DNA of 64,000 nucleotides from positions 41,590 through 105,589 of the forward strand of contig NZ_PXXO01000010.1 in NCBI RefSeq assembly GCF_003011885.1, read 5' to 3'. Origin of the DNA: Cyanobium usitatum str. Tous. Lineage in GTDB: Bacteria > Cyanobacteriota > Cyanobacteriia > PCC-6307 > Cyanobiaceae. The position numbers were made by a program, and so were the translations under genes. This document shows positions 48,688 through 58,659 of this stretch, piece by piece. Every line of letters starts with the position of its first letter. Within the stretch, counting starts at the first letter, position 1. The notes beneath the pieces are model-generated. The model worked only from the letters and a program-made list of their open reading frames with translations, ran no database searches and had not been told where the DNA came from.

Positions 48688-50175
48688 TTAGAGCTTTTGC
48701 AGCACCTTGGCAGCGATGCCAGCCGGCTCGAGCATCAGCTTGCTGGAGCTCACCTGCTCATCCATTTCGATGGGATAGGCACCGTCAAAGCAGGCGGTGC
48801 AGAAGTGGGCGGAATTGGCATGGGCCGCATCCACCATGCCCTGCTTGCTCAGGTAAGCGAGTGAATCGACGCCAAGGTGGGCGGCGATTTCTTCCAGGGT
48901 GAGGCGAGCAGCAATCAACTGGTCCTGGGTGTCGGTATCGATGCCGTAGAAGCAGGGATGGGTTACTGGCGGCGAACTAATTCGCATGTGCACCTCGGTG
49001 GCGCCGGCATCCCGCAGGGCTTGCACCAACTTGCGACTGGTGGTGCCCCGCACGATTGAATCGTCGATCACCACGACGCGCTTGCCGGCGAGCACATCTG
49101 GCAGGGGGTTGAGCTTCACCCTGATGCCGGCCTCCCGCATCGCCTGGGTGGGCTGGATGAAGGTGCGGCCCACATAGCGGTTCTTGATCAGGCCGTCAGC
49201 AAACGGGATACCGCTGAGCTGGGAGTAGCCAATCGCCGCCGGAATACCAGAATCGGGAACGCCGATGACTATGTCGGCTTCTACCGGTGTTTCACGGGCC
49301 AGGGCCTCGCCAATTCGCACCCTGTAGCTGTAGAGGGATTCGCCGAAAAAGCGGCTATCTGGCCGGGCGAAATAGATCATCTCGAAGACGCACAGCTTGG
49401 TGGGCTGCTCGCACCAACGGCTGCGGCTGGGTTCGGCTTGGCCTGGACGGAAATGGATGATTTCGCCGGGCTCCACATCGCCATCAAAGGCGGCTCCAAT
49501 GATGTCTAGCCCGCACGACTCACTGCTCACCACCCACTGGGCTTGCTGCGTTTCACCGATATGACCAAACACCAAAGGCCTAATACCATGGCCATCCCGG
49601 AGAGCGAAAAGGCCATCAGTGGTGCCGATCACCAGGCTGAAGGCACCGCGACAGCACTCGGCAGCGGCCCTAATCGCCCCATCCCAATCCAGGCCCCGGT
49701 TCACGGCCTGCTGAATCGCAAAAGCGATCAGTTCGGAGTCGGTGGTGGAGGTGAGCTCACTGGCAATGGACGCCAGGTCGTGGCGGAGCTCGGCTGCGTT
49801 GACCAAATTGCCGTTATGGGCAAGGGCGAAAGGACCAATGCGGGTGTTGAGCACCACCGGCTGGGCGTTGCAAACCTTGCTGCTGCCGGTGGTGGAATAG
49901 CGGTTGTGGCCGATAGCTAGATCGCCAGTGAGGCGCTCCAGCACGGCCTGATCAAACACCTGGCTCACCAGGCCCATGTCCTTGTGCAGGCGCACCTTGC
50001 GCTCTGCATCAAACACGGCGATACCGGCTGATTCCTGGCCCCGATGCTGCAGGGCGTATAGACCGAAGTAGGTGAGGTTGGCCACCGGTTGCCCCGGCGC
50101 CAGCACGGCATAGACGCCGCAGGCTTCCTCGGGCTTGTCCGGACGCATCACCAGCACAGGCCCATCAACAGTCAC
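48688..50175 (-). CDS. purF: Amidophosphoribosyltransferase
   Basis: The 495-residue protein has a short propeptide of about 18 residues before the nucleophile Cys19 (EEACGVYAVL), an N-terminal Ntn glutaminase domain and a C-terminal PRPP-binding VVVIDDSIVRGTTS. It makes phosphoribosylamine, the first step of purine synthesis. GTG 50175 is the outer start; ATG 50148 gives a shorter propeptide and is equally possible. It follows purL by nine bases, and purL-purF lie in the dnaN run. Confidence 0.96.
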   Translation of the reverse strand: MTVDGPVLVMRPDKPEEACGVYAVLAPGQPVANLTYFGLYALQHRGQESAGIAVFDAERKVRLHKDMGLVSQVFDQAVLERLTGDLAIGHNRYSTTGSSKVCNAQPVVLNTRIGPFALAHNGNLVNAAELRHDLASIASELTSTTDSELIAFAIQQAVNRGLDWDGAIRAAAECCRGAFSLVIGTTDGLFALRDGHGIRPLVFGHIGETQQAQWVVSSESCGLDIIGAAFDGDVEPGEIIHFRPGQAEPSRSRWCEQPTKLCVFEMIYFARPDSRFFGESLYSYRVRIGEALARETPVEADIVIGVPDSGIPAAIGYSQLSGIPFADGLIKNRYVGRTFIQPTQAMREAGIRVKLNPLPDVLAGKRVVVIDDSIVRGTTSRKLVQALRDAGATEVHMRISSPPVTHPCFYGIDTDTQDQLIAARLTLEEIAAHLGVDSLAYLSKQGMVDAAHANSAHFCTACFDGAYPIEMDEQVSSSKLMLEPAGIAAKVLQKL

Positions 50176-50184
50176 GGTGAAATT

Positions 50185-52584
50185 TCATTCTGCACGAGCG
50201 CCCTCGCCCATTCGCCGCGGGATGGCCTGCTCGTAGCAGGCCTCCAATGCCGCCAGGCTCTGCTCAAGCAAAGGTTGGCCTGCTTGGCGAATTACCAGGC
50301 TGGTAGCAGCTGTAACCGCGCCAAGCCGCTCTGCCGGCACTGCAGCCAACGCCAGAGCCTGCTGCCAGGCGGCATCCTGATCGGCGGGCACGCTCACCAG
50401 AATGCGGGCACCACCCTCGGCAAACAGCAGCCGATCCAGTCGGGCGCTGCTGGCCGTGATCTCCAGCTCAGCCCCCAGAGGTATTAATGCCATGGTGGCG
50501 ATGCAGCACTCGGCCGCAGCCACCGCCAGGCCGCCATCGCTGAGGTCGTGGGCGGAGGCCACCAAGCCCTGGCCAATCGCTTGGCGCAGGAAGACCTGAA
50601 CCGAACGCTCCAGAACCAAATCAATCTCGGGCGGCCGCCCCGTGACGGCTCCATGCAGCAGCTCCAGATAGCTGCTGCCGGCCAGGCTCAAGCGGGGATC
50701 GGCGGGAGCCTCACCTGTTTCCAAAGGCACCCCCAGCAGCCAGATGGCGTCGCCGGCCTGGCGCCAGGCCTGGCCGCGCACGTGCTCAAGGTTGTGCACC
50801 AGGCCCACCATGCCCACCACGGGGGTGGGGTGGATCGGCTGCATGCGGCCATCGGGCAGGCGGGTCTCGTTGTAGAGGGAGACGTTGCCGCCGGTGACAG
50901 GGGTATCCAGGGCGCTGCAGGCGGCCGAAAGGCCGCGGCAGGCCATCGCCAGCTGCCAGTAGCCGGTGGGGGTTTCCGGCGAGGGGAAATTGAGGTTGTC
51001 CGTCACGGCCAAGGGCTCGGCGCCGACGCAGCTGAGGTTGCGGGCCGCCTCGGCCACCGCCGCCATGGCGCCGCGCTCGGGATCGAGGGATACCCAGCGG
51101 TTGGGGCAGTCCACCACCGCCGCCACGCCACGGCTGGCTGCCGCCATGGCGCCCTCGCCCTGCTGGGGCCGCAGCCGCACCACGGCCGCATCGGCGCCGC
51201 CGGGGGGCACCACGGTGTTGGCCTGCACCTGGTGGTCGTACTGGCGGTATACCCAGCGCTTGGAGGCGATGGTGGGGTCATCAAGCAGGGCCAGCAGGGC
51301 CCCATCCCAGCTGAAAGGCAACTCAGCTGGTAACTGGGTCTCGCTCCAGCGCCAGTGGGCCTGGATCTCAGCAGGCGGCTCGCTCAGCAATGTGTGGTGG
51401 TTGATCGGCGTGTCGTCCGCCAGGGCGCTGGCGGGCACCTCGGCCGCCACCTGGCCGTGCTGCAGCACCCGCACGATGTTGTCTTCCAGCACCCGGCCCA
51501 CCACTGCTGCCTGCAGCCCCCAGCGCGTAAAGCGCGCCATCAGCGCCTGCTCCGTGCCGGGCTTGACCACAAACAACATCCGCTCCTGGGATTCGCTCAG
51601 CAAAAACTCGTAGGCGGTCATGCCGGCCTCGCGGGCGGGCACGCGGTCGAGATCCAGCTCAATGCCCAGCCCCCCCTTGGCAGCCATCTCCGAGCAGCTG
51701 CAGGTGAGGCCGGCGGCGCCCATATCTTGAGCCGCCACCACATCACCGCTCTGGAAGGCCTCCAGGCAGGCCTCGATCAGTCCCTTCTCAAGGAAGGGAT
51801 CGCCAACCTGCACGGCGGGGCGATCATCCAGGGAGGCCTCGGTGAGCTCAGCGGAGGCAAAGCTGGCGCCGCCCATGCCGTCGCGGCCGGTGGTGCTGCC
51901 CACATAGACCACGGGGTAACCCACTCCTTCAGCACCGGAGCAGACGATCTCCTCGGTTTCCATCAGCCCCAGGGCCATGGCGTTCACCAAGGGGTTGCCG
52001 GAATAGCTGGGGTCAAACGCCACCTCCCCACCCACGGTGGGCACGCCCACGCAGTTGCCGTAGTGGGCGATGCCTGCCACCACGCCCTCCATCAGACCCA
52101 CGTTGCGCTCGTCCTCCAAGGGACCGAAGCGCAGGGCATTGAGCAGGGCGATCGGCCGGGCGCCCATGGTGAAGATGTCGCGCAGAATGCCGCCCACGCC
52201 GGTGGCCGCGCCCTGGAACGGCTCCACGGCCGAGGGGTGGTTGTGGCTCTCGATCTTGAAGGCCAGGCGCTGGCCTTCACCCAGATCAACCACGCCTGCA
52301 TTCTCGCCAGGGCCCACCAGGATGCGCGGGCCGGTGGTCGGGAAGCCCTGCAGCAGCGGCCGCGAGTTGCGGTAGCAGCAGTGCTCCGACCACATCACCC
52401 CAAACATGCCCAACTCAGCGCGGTTGGGAGCGCGGCCGAGCCGACGACAGATCTCGTCGTAGTCGGCCTGGCTGAGGTTCTCCTTCTTGAGGGCATCGGG
52501 AACCGAATAGGCCGGTGCTTCGAAAGAGGCGGCAACCACGTGCAGCTGGGCAAGATCACTGCAGTCTCGCCGAGCGGGCCTCAC
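50185..52584 (-). CDS. purL: Phosphoribosylformylglycinamidine synthase PurL
   Basis: The 799-residue small-type PurL has the FGAM synthase landmarks: [13 protein letters not shown], the Mg-binding [21 protein letters not shown], GCxG-like [11 protein letters not shown] and the C-terminal ATP region [12 protein letters not shown]. It works with PurS and PurQ, which are not in the window. The start, GTG 52584 or GTG 52539, is uncertain. It follows the PRC-barrel gene by 27 bases. Confidence 0.96.
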   Translation of the reverse strand: MRPARRDCSDLAQLHVVAASFEAPAYSVPDALKKENLSQADYDEICRRLGRAPNRAELGMFGVMWSEHCCYRNSRPLLQGFPTTGPRILVGPGENAGVVDLGEGQRLAFKIESHNHPSAVEPFQGAATGVGGILRDIFTMGARPIALLNALRFGPLEDERNVGLMEGVVAGIAHYGNCVGVPTVGGEVAFDPSYSGNPLVNAMALGLMETEEIVCSGAEGVGYPVVYVGSTTGRDGMGGASFASAELTEASLDDRPAVQVGDPFLEKGLIEACLEAFQSGDVVAAQDMGAAGLTCSCSEMAAKGGLGIELDLDRVPAREAGMTAYEFLLSESQERMLFVVKPGTEQALMARFTRWGLQAAVVGRVLEDNIVRVLQHGQVAAEVPASALADDTPINHHTLLSEPPAEIQAHWRWSETQLPAELPFSWDGALLALLDDPTIASKRWVYRQYDHQVQANTVVPPGGADAAVVRLRPQQGEGAMAAASRGVAAVVDCPNRWVSLDPERGAMAAVAEAARNLSCVGAEPLAVTDNLNFPSPETPTGYWQLAMACRGLSAACSALDTPVTGGNVSLYNETRLPDGRMQPIHPTPVVGMVGLVHNLEHVRGQAWRQAGDAIWLLGVPLETGEAPADPRLSLAGSSYLELLHGAVTGRPPEIDLVLERSVQVFLRQAIGQGLVASAHDLSDGGLAVAAAECCIATMALIPLGAELEITASSARLDRLLFAEGGARILVSVPADQDAAWQQALALAAVPAERLGAVTAATSLVIRQAGQPLLEQSLAALEACYEQAIPRRMGEGARAE

Positions 52585-52611
52585 AGCAACTGGAACTGGT
52601 CTACGCGAGGT

Positions 52612-53322
52612 TCAAATCCAGGGATCTTCATCATCAGCAGGCGGTCCAGAACGGCGGCGGCGAGGGGGTGCATCGGTTTCGTAGGGCTGATCTAACCCCT
52701 CCGGCTCCTGCCAGGGCGGCTCCTCAAGCCAGCCCTCCAGCCTCTCCTCAAATCGGTTGCCCGCCTCCTGCACCTGATCGCGCCACCGCCTTGAACGACG
52801 CAAAAACTCTTGCCGCACACTTGCCCGGGCTAGGGGCAGGTCGTCGATGCTCTCCAGCGCGGTGAGCACCTGGCCGGGCTGTTGATCCAGCAGGCGATCC
52901 AAGCTCAATCGCCAACGGCTACTGCCCGGCAGGCGTGGATCACTGCGACTCACCAAATAGTGGCGAATACGGCCACTACGCAACTCGATGGCGGCATCAG
53001 CCAAGGTGCCGATCGGTTGCTGGCGGCGATCCAGCACAGCCGCATCGATCAAGGTCGGCAGCTTCTCCAACACACCAAGGTCGGTTTCAGCTGGTTCACC
53101 TTGCACAAGTGCTTCCAGCTCAGAAATGCCTCGCAACTGGTTGAGACGCCACACCTGGCGGCGATTGCCAAAAGCCGACGGTTTTGAAACCCAACCCAAC
53201 ACCCGATGCACAGGGGGATGCATCCACACCTGCACGCCCGCACCGTGATCGAGCCCCTGATCGCAGCGGACATGCCGGCGCAGCAAATCACTCAGCAGCA
53301 CCTGCTCCGGAAGGGGAGCCAC
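52612..53322 (-). CDS. PRC-barrel-domain protein of unknown function
   Basis: From GTG 53322 the protein has 236 residues. Two PRC-barrel-like units are seen (residues about 5-60, LLSDLLRRHVRC, VHRVLGWVSKPSAFGNRRQVWRL; and about 85-140, DAAVLDRRQQPIGTLADAAIEL). A C-terminal basic and acidic tail of about 70 residues ends DDEDPWI. PRC barrels often bind RNA or act in partner binding. It is two bases from the dnaN stop, so its expression is tied to the sliding clamp, in a conserved dnaN-PRC-purL-purF order. Confidence 0.85.
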   Translation of the reverse strand: MAPLPEQVLLSDLLRRHVRCDQGLDHGAGVQVWMHPPVHRVLGWVSKPSAFGNRRQVWRLNQLRGISELEALVQGEPAETDLGVLEKLPTLIDAAVLDRRQQPIGTLADAAIELRSGRIRHYLVSRSDPRLPGSSRWRLSLDRLLDQQPGQVLTALESIDDLPLARASVRQEFLRRSRRWRDQVQEAGNRFEERLEGWLEEPPWQEPEGLDQPYETDAPPRRRRSGPPADDEDPWI

Positions 53323-53324
53323 CG

Positions 53325-54470
53325 TCAGCTGCGGATCTGAACGGGCATCACCAAGTAGGTGAATTGATCCCCTTCCGCAGGAGTCAAAATCGCCGGCGTG
53401 GTGGGGGCGTTGCACTGCAACAGCACCCGATCACAGGCCATGGCCTTGAGACCATCGAGCAAGTAGCGCACGTTGAAGGCAATCTGAATCGCTTCACCCT
53501 CAATGGTGGCAGCGAGTCCTTCAGAACCACTGCCCACGTCCTGGGCATCAGCCTGAATCAATATTTGACCGGTGGCGGGCTCGGCACTGAGCTTGACGAC
53601 ATTGTTGTGCTGGTCAGCAAGCACAGCCACTCGCTCAAGGGCCGAAACCAGAGCGCGGCGCTCGAGGTTGATCGTGCGCGTGAAGCTCTCTGGAATCAGC
53701 TGGCGGTAGTTGGGGTAGGTGCCATCAAGGCTGCGGCTGGTGAGCACCTGGTCAGACCAAAGGAACACCACCTGGCCGCGATCACAAAACAGGCTCAAGG
53801 GCTCTTCAGATTGACGTCCTGAGAGCAGACGCTCCAACTCCCGCAACGAGCGAGCTGGCACGGTGACGGCAAAAGGCTCCTCGGCTTCGTTTTGCCCAGA
53901 GGCGGTCGCATGGGCAAGCCGGAGCACGGCCAGGCGATGGCCATCGGTTGCCGCACATTCCAGCCCGGCCGGATCAAGGCCCAGGTGCACGCCAGTGAGC
54001 AGTTGCTTGGCTTCATCGCCACTGCTGGCAAAAAGGGTGGCGCGCAGACCCTTAACCAGGGCTTCCGCTTCCAGGCGAATCGGTGTACCGCTCTGCACTA
54101 GGGGCAGGTCAGGAAAATCATCTGCAGGCATGCCCCGCATCTGGTAGCTGCCCGAAAGGCTGGTGAGCTCCACCTGCTCGGAACCCTCAGCGCAATTCAG
54201 CGTGATCGGGCTATCACTCGAGAGGCGCGAAACAATTTCGCCAAACAACCGGGCGGGCAGGGTGATGGCGCCGCTGGTTTCAACGCTGGCGCTGATGCTC
54301 GTCTGGATACCCAGGCTGAGGTCAAAACCGGTGAGGCTGAGTCGACCCGTGCCCGCATCAGCGGTGAGCAGCACGTTTGCTAGCACCGGATGGGTGGGGC
54401 GACTGGCCACGGCCCGGCTGACCAGCTGCAGGCTGGAGCTGAGTTCAGACTGGGAGCAGACCAGCTTCAT
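53325..54470 (-). CDS. dnaN: DNA polymerase III sliding clamp, beta subunit
   Basis: The 381-residue protein is the beta clamp: three similar domains of about 120 residues each, with MKLVCSQSELSSSLQLVSRAV at the start and VRYLLDGLKAM and the end TYLVMPVQI. It tethers the polymerase to DNA. It opens the dnaN-PRC-purL-purF run and lies next to the candidate origin spacer at 54471-54895. dnaA is not in the window. Confidence 0.97.
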   Translation of the reverse strand: MKLVCSQSELSSSLQLVSRAVASRPTHPVLANVLLTADAGTGRLSLTGFDLSLGIQTSISASVETSGAITLPARLFGEIVSRLSSDSPITLNCAEGSEQVELTSLSGSYQMRGMPADDFPDLPLVQSGTPIRLEAEALVKGLRATLFASSGDEAKQLLTGVHLGLDPAGLECAATDGHRLAVLRLAHATASGQNEAEEPFAVTVPARSLRELERLLSGRQSEEPLSLFCDRGQVVFLWSDQVLTSRSLDGTYPNYRQLIPESFTRTINLERRALVSALERVAVLADQHNNVVKLSAEPATGQILIQADAQDVGSGSEGLAATIEGEAIQIAFNVRYLLDGLKAMACDRVLLQCNAPTTPAILTPAEGDQFTYLVMPVQIRS

Positions 54471-54895
54471 GGCGTTTGTGCTGGGAAGCCTGACGGCTTG
54501 ATCAAGGGTGACACCACGCTTCCACAGGGCGGCTGATTGCGCAACGCCGGTGATCCGTCTTGCTCCGCTCTTCTAAGGGTTTGATTGATCAAGCTCAAGA
54601 AAGAAATTAAAACCGTTTTAGTAGGGGTTGAGGAAACCGGGGAAAACCGAAAAACTCTCCGCTGCAGCTGGGTTTGATCTGGATCAGCCCTGGGGTTTGG
54701 CCTGGGCCAGCTGGGGTAAAAATCAGCTTTTCCGCCGTTTCCAGCAGGTGTGGAAAACATTGGTATTGGGGAGCTTGGCCAAGCCGAGAGCTTCTCCGCG
54801 GTTTCTAGTGCCTTTTCCCCAGCTGTTCAGCAGACGCTTTGCTGATTGGTTGAAGGTTTTGGCTAGGCCCGGGCTTGGGTGAGGTCTGGGCTTGC
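54471..54895. other. 425-base intergenic spacer, candidate oriC
   Basis: No convincing gene is present. The spacer holds one exact cyanobacterial-type DnaA box (TTTTCCACA, read on the minus strand at 54749-54757), a one-mismatch copy TTTTCCCCA at 54823-54831, and weaker look-alikes at 54518-54526 and 54728-54736. An AT-rich stretch AAGAAATTAAAACCGTTTTA lies at 54601-54620. Next to dnaN, this is the most likely site of replication start. Plus-strand genes to the right (recN, uvrA) are richer in G than C; plus-strand genes to the left lean to C. This was judged from hand-counted sample lines only. Confidence 0.55.
54749..54757 (-). promoter_or_regulatory. Exact DnaA box
   Basis: TGTGGAAAA on the plus strand equals TTTTCCACA on the minus strand, the consensus DnaA box of cyanobacteria. 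A near match, TTTTCCCCA, is at 54823-54831. Confidence 0.65.
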
Positions 54896-55954
54896 TTAAA
54901 AACCCATCACTTCGGCCACCTTGGCGGTGTCCGCCTCCAGACCGGTATGGAAACGGGCGTCATTGTTTTCGATGGCGGTAGTTGGATCCTTGAGGCCGTT
55001 GCCGGTGAGCACACAAACCACCGTGGCTCCCTGGGGCACCTCCTGGTGGTGCTTGAGCAGGCCTGCGACCGAGGCGGCACTAGCTGGCTCGCAGAACACG
55101 CCCTCGCCGCTTCCCAGCAGCTTGTAGGCATCGATGATTTCAGCGTCGGTGACGGCCATGAAGTTGCCACCGCTTTCGCTGCGCACGTTTAGGGCTTTTT
55201 CGCGATTCACCGGGTTGCCGATGCGGATCGCCGTGGCGATGGTGTCTGGCTGCTCAACCGTGTGGCCCAGCACCAAAGGAGCAGAACCCGCCGCTTGAAA
55301 GCCCATCATTCGGGGCAGCTTGCGGCAATGGCCCTCTTTTAGGTACTCGTTGAATCCCATCCAGTAGGCGCTGATGTTGCCGGCGTTGCCAACCGGGATG
55401 CATAGCCAGTCCGGCGCTTCACCAAGGGCATCAACCACCTCGAAGGCGGCGGTTTTTTGCCCCTGCAATCGGTAGGGGTTCACCGAATTAACCAGGGTGA
55501 CCGGGTATTTGTTGGCAACTTCCTGCACGATCGCCAGGGCTTTGTCGAAGTTGCCCTGGATGGCGATCACCTCGGCGCCGTAGAGGAGGGCTTGGGCCAG
55601 TTTTCCCTGGGCCACATAGCCATCTGGGATCAGCACGAAGGCCCGCATACCGCCGCGGCGGGCGTAGGCGGCCGCGGCGGCCGAGGTGTTGCCCGTGCTG
55701 GCGCAAATCACTGCTTCAGAACCGGCCTCCTTGGCTTTGGAAATCGCCATGGTCATGCCCCGGTCTTTAAAAGAGCCGGTGGGGTTGAGGCCGTCGTATT
55801 TCAGATAGACCTTGACGCCGCGGCCGATTCGTTCGGCGATCACCGGGGCTGGGATTAGGGGTGTGGAGCCCTCCCGCAGGGTGATTACGGGTGTGCGCTC
55901 TGAAACTGGCAGCCAGCGCCGATAGGCCTCGATCAGTCCAGGCCAGTCCTGCAT
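54896..55954 (-). CDS. thrC: Threonine synthase
   Basis: The 352-residue protein has the PLP-binding lysine Lys63 in PTGSFKDRGM, the phosphate-binding region SVNPYRLQGQKT, and the substrate region STGNTSAAAAAYA. It converts O-phosphohomoserine to threonine. The start ATG 55954 gives MQDWPGLIEAYRRWLPV, the usual cyanobacterial form; a longer reading to 56077 overlaps the DUF1400 gene. It lies on the right flank of the candidate origin. Confidence 0.94.
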   Translation of the reverse strand: MQDWPGLIEAYRRWLPVSERTPVITLREGSTPLIPAPVIAERIGRGVKVYLKYDGLNPTGSFKDRGMTMAISKAKEAGSEAVICASTGNTSAAAAAYARRGGMRAFVLIPDGYVAQGKLAQALLYGAEVIAIQGNFDKALAIVQEVANKYPVTLVNSVNPYRLQGQKTAAFEVVDALGEAPDWLCIPVGNAGNISAYWMGFNEYLKEGHCRKLPRMMGFQAAGSAPLVLGHTVEQPDTIATAIRIGNPVNREKALNVRSESGGNFMAVTDAEIIDAYKLLGSGEGVFCEPASAASVAGLLKHHQEVPQGATVVCVLTGNGLKDPTTAIENNDARFHTGLEADTAKVAEVMGF

Positions 55955-56039
55955 GGTGGGACGGGCAGCAAAGGGGCCCTTGCTCAAACGCTGCAGAGAA
56001 CGGAGCAAGGACACGATTTGGACAGTGACTTCAGTGAAT

Positions 56040-56645
56040 CTACGGCGCAGCAGCTGGCGCGTCGCCCCGCAACCCATCCAGGGGTGATTCGGAGAAGAAG
56101 CGCACCAGCTCGGTGATCGAGCTGGTTTTGCTGATCAGGTTCATCAAGGCGGGGATGCTCACTTCCATCTGCTGGGCGGGATAAGCGCGCAAGAAAGAAA
56201 TTGCGGATATCGAACCGTTGCCTTCAACGACCCCCAGCACCATGGCCGAGCGCATGGCTGGAATCCCGGCCTGGGATGCCTTGAGCGGAAACACGATTAC
56301 AGACAGGCGCTGCAGGATTGCCTCGCCGATTCGGGTGTTGAGCAGCCTGCTCACCAGGCTTACCGGCAGGCTCACCGACTGATTCAGCAGCTTGGCGATT
56401 TCCTGGGGATTTTGGCGGCTGAAGCTCAAAACATCTGCTAGCAGGCCTCGGGCTTGGCCGGTCTTAGCCAGATGCTCCAGGTCTGCAACGGCGATGGAGC
56501 GGCGAAAGGCACCGCTCACAAACACCAGGTTTTCAGCAGCACTAGCTGGCGGCAGGCTGACCGCAGGCCAGGGAACGACCAGGCTCAGGCCCAGGGCGAT
56601 GGCAACAAGGGCCTGACGTTTACGGCCTAACGACGCTATTTGCAT
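56040..56645 (-). CDS. Exported DUF1400-domain protein
   Basis: The 201-residue protein has a signal peptide (LVAIALGLSLVVPWPAVSLPPASA) and one DUF1400 domain (VSGAFRRSIAVADLEHLAKTG ... LLADVLSFSRQNPQEIAKLLNQ ... RIGEAILQRLS). In other cyanobacteria this domain precedes an alpha/beta hydrolase, which is missing here. Function unknown. It ends 85 bases upstream of the thrC start and follows the ABC1 kinase gene by 31 bases on the same strand. Confidence 0.8.
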   Translation of the reverse strand: MQIASLGRKRQALVAIALGLSLVVPWPAVSLPPASAAENLVFVSGAFRRSIAVADLEHLAKTGQARGLLADVLSFSRQNPQEIAKLLNQSVSLPVSLVSRLLNTRIGEAILQRLSVIVFPLKASQAGIPAMRSAMVLGVVEGNGSISAISFLRAYPAQQMEVSIPALMNLISKTSSITELVRFFSESPLDGLRGDAPAAAP

Positions 56646-56676
56646 GGCGATAAGCCTACGGCGATTGCTTTCAAAT

Positions 56677-58551
56677 TCAGGCGGCGACGAGCACATCTCG
56701 CACTAGGCGAACCATGCTGCGCTCGGCCAGACCCTTGGCTAGTTGAACTCCCATCTGGCGTAGTTCCGGTTCTCCCACAAGGCGTGGCAGGCGGCGCAGC
56801 AGCATCTGGGGTTCGAAGCCAGGCAGGGCTTTGAGTATGCCCATTAACTGGCGCACCGGCTCGAGGTCGAGCAGCGGTTCAGCCGCCTCGCTTAGCCGGT
56901 GACGGCGCAAACCTGGAGGTTGGAACCGTTCTGGCAGGCGCTTGCCGATGCGCAGGGTGGTTTGCCAGGCCATGGCGTCCATGCGGCCCACCATGGCGTC
57001 TACCAGCTGTTGGCGTAGCAGCCCGCCGTTGGCTGAGAAAAGAAAGCTCAGCACCTGATCGAGCAGCCCCTCGAGATCGAGCTGGGCTCCTTGGGAGGCG
57101 CTAGCGATCAGGTTGTCGAGCCGTTGCCAGCGGAAGATTTCGCCGTCGAAGAGCATCTCCTTGAGGCTCTGGCGCAGGGTGGGATCGGGGTCTTCCATCA
57201 GCCGCCGGGCGAAGTAGGGGTAGGCGGCGCCAAGGATCTTGAACTCGGGATCAACGCTGAGGGCGATTCCCTCCAGGGTCACCAGCGAGCGGATGATTAG
57301 GGCGTAGTAGGGCGGTACCTGGAAGGGGAAGCGATACATCACGCCGGAAAGGTCATCCGTGACCGCCTTGAAATCCATGCGGCTTACTCCCTGCTCGATC
57401 GCTTGACCGAACACCTTTTCAAAAGCCGGCACTATCGGCTCGAGATTTACGTCTTCGGCCAGGAAGCCCAGGCTGACGAAATCCTTACTCAGCTTGCCGA
57501 AACTGCGATTTACCAGGTGCACAACCGCCTGAATCAGGCCGGTGCGCGATTCGCGGCTCACCTCGCTCATCATGCCGAAGTCGAGGTAGGCGAGCCGGCC
57601 ATCCGCCATCGCCAACAGGTTGCCGGGGTGGGGGTCGGCGTGGAAAAAGCCGTGCTCCAGTAATTGCTGCAGGCTGCAGTTAACACCGACGTTCACCATG
57701 TCGTCGGGGTCTACGCCGATGCCGCGCACCGCTTCGAGATTGGTGAGCTTCACCCCCTCCATCCATTCCATCGTGAGCACCCGGCGGCTAGTGGCCTGGT
57801 GGTAGATGCGGGGAACGGTGATACGGGGATTGTGGGCGTGTAATTCGGCGAAGCGCTCGGCGTTGGCGGCTTCGTTGAAGTAGTCCATCTCCTCAAACAC
57901 CCGCTTGCCCAGTTCATCGATCAGGGCCACCAGGTCGGAGCGGATCAGGCCGACGTTTTGGTTAAGCCAGGAAGCGATGTTGCGCACGATGTAGAGGTCG
58001 AGCGTGATTTGCTCCCGCAGGCCCGGGCGCTGCACCTTTACGGCCACCGCCTGACCCCCCTTGAGCACGCCCTTATGCACCTGGCCCAGCGAAGCGGCCG
58101 AGATCGGCTCGGCGTCAAGTTGCTCGTAGATGTCGAGTACTGCAGCGCCCAGGTCCTCTTCGATGCAGGCCATCGCCAGGGCGGAGTCGAAGCCCGGCAG
58201 CTGGTCTTGCAGCTGGGCAAGTTCCTCCAGCAGCAGCGGTGGCACGATGTCGGGCCGGGTGGAGAGGGCCTGGCCGGCTTTGATGAAAGCGGGGCCTAGC
58301 GAAGCCACTAGATCCGCTGCCTCCTTGGCGCGGGACCTGGCTACCTCCGTCGCCTTGAGCCGCCCGGTGAGCCAGTCAAAGCCCACCCCAAGTAGATAGA
58401 GCCCGATTGGCACCAGGGTTTGCCACAGGCGCCGGAATAGCCGTTGCGGGTGGCCGGTGTAAATCCGGGTGATGGCGGCCGGGTCGTAGCTCAGCAGGCC
58501 AGCGGCCTCCAGAAAATCACCCAACTCGGCTTGGTTGTTGTCGGGATCCAT
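56677..58551 (-). CDS. ABC1/UbiB-family atypical kinase
   Basis: The 624-residue protein has the ABC1 markers: KAGQALSTRPDIVPP (KxGQ), ISAASLGQVHKGVLKGG (A-rich loop), VAVKVQRPGL, FFHADPHPGNLL and LDFGMMSE. The second half holds a C-terminal helical extension with a conserved FxxxGGLLRQQLVD patch. In cyanobacteria and plastids such kinases serve quinone and lipid homeostasis, with activity often weak. The ATG at 58551 gives the usual NQAELGDFLEAAGLLSYDP start. Confidence 0.92.
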   Translation of the reverse strand: MDPDNNQAELGDFLEAAGLLSYDPAAITRIYTGHPQRLFRRLWQTLVPIGLYLLGVGFDWLTGRLKATEVARSRAKEAADLVASLGPAFIKAGQALSTRPDIVPPLLLEELAQLQDQLPGFDSALAMACIEEDLGAAVLDIYEQLDAEPISAASLGQVHKGVLKGGQAVAVKVQRPGLREQITLDLYIVRNIASWLNQNVGLIRSDLVALIDELGKRVFEEMDYFNEAANAERFAELHAHNPRITVPRIYHQATSRRVLTMEWMEGVKLTNLEAVRGIGVDPDDMVNVGVNCSLQQLLEHGFFHADPHPGNLLAMADGRLAYLDFGMMSEVSRESRTGLIQAVVHLVNRSFGKLSKDFVSLGFLAEDVNLEPIVPAFEKVFGQAIEQGVSRMDFKAVTDDLSGVMYRFPFQVPPYYALIIRSLVTLEGIALSVDPEFKILGAAYPYFARRLMEDPDPTLRQSLKEMLFDGEIFRWQRLDNLIASASQGAQLDLEGLLDQVLSFLFSANGGLLRQQLVDAMVGRMDAMAWQTTLRIGKRLPERFQPPGLRRHRLSEAAEPLLDLEPVRQLMGILKALPGFEPQMLLRRLPRLVGEPELRQMGVQLAKGLAERSMVRLVRDVLVAA

Positions 58552-58659
58552 GGGAGTTGGGCGGGCAAAGCACCGCTAAGGCGCACCAAACCCCTTCTAA
58601 ACGAATCCCACTGCCGCTACGGTCTGGCCGGTACACCAGTCCGGTTAGCGGAGGCCGAC

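Noticed and set aside
51355..52695. 446-residue plus-strand frame
   Set aside because: It is opposite purL, with an overabundance of His, Gly and Ala typical of GC-rich antisense frames.
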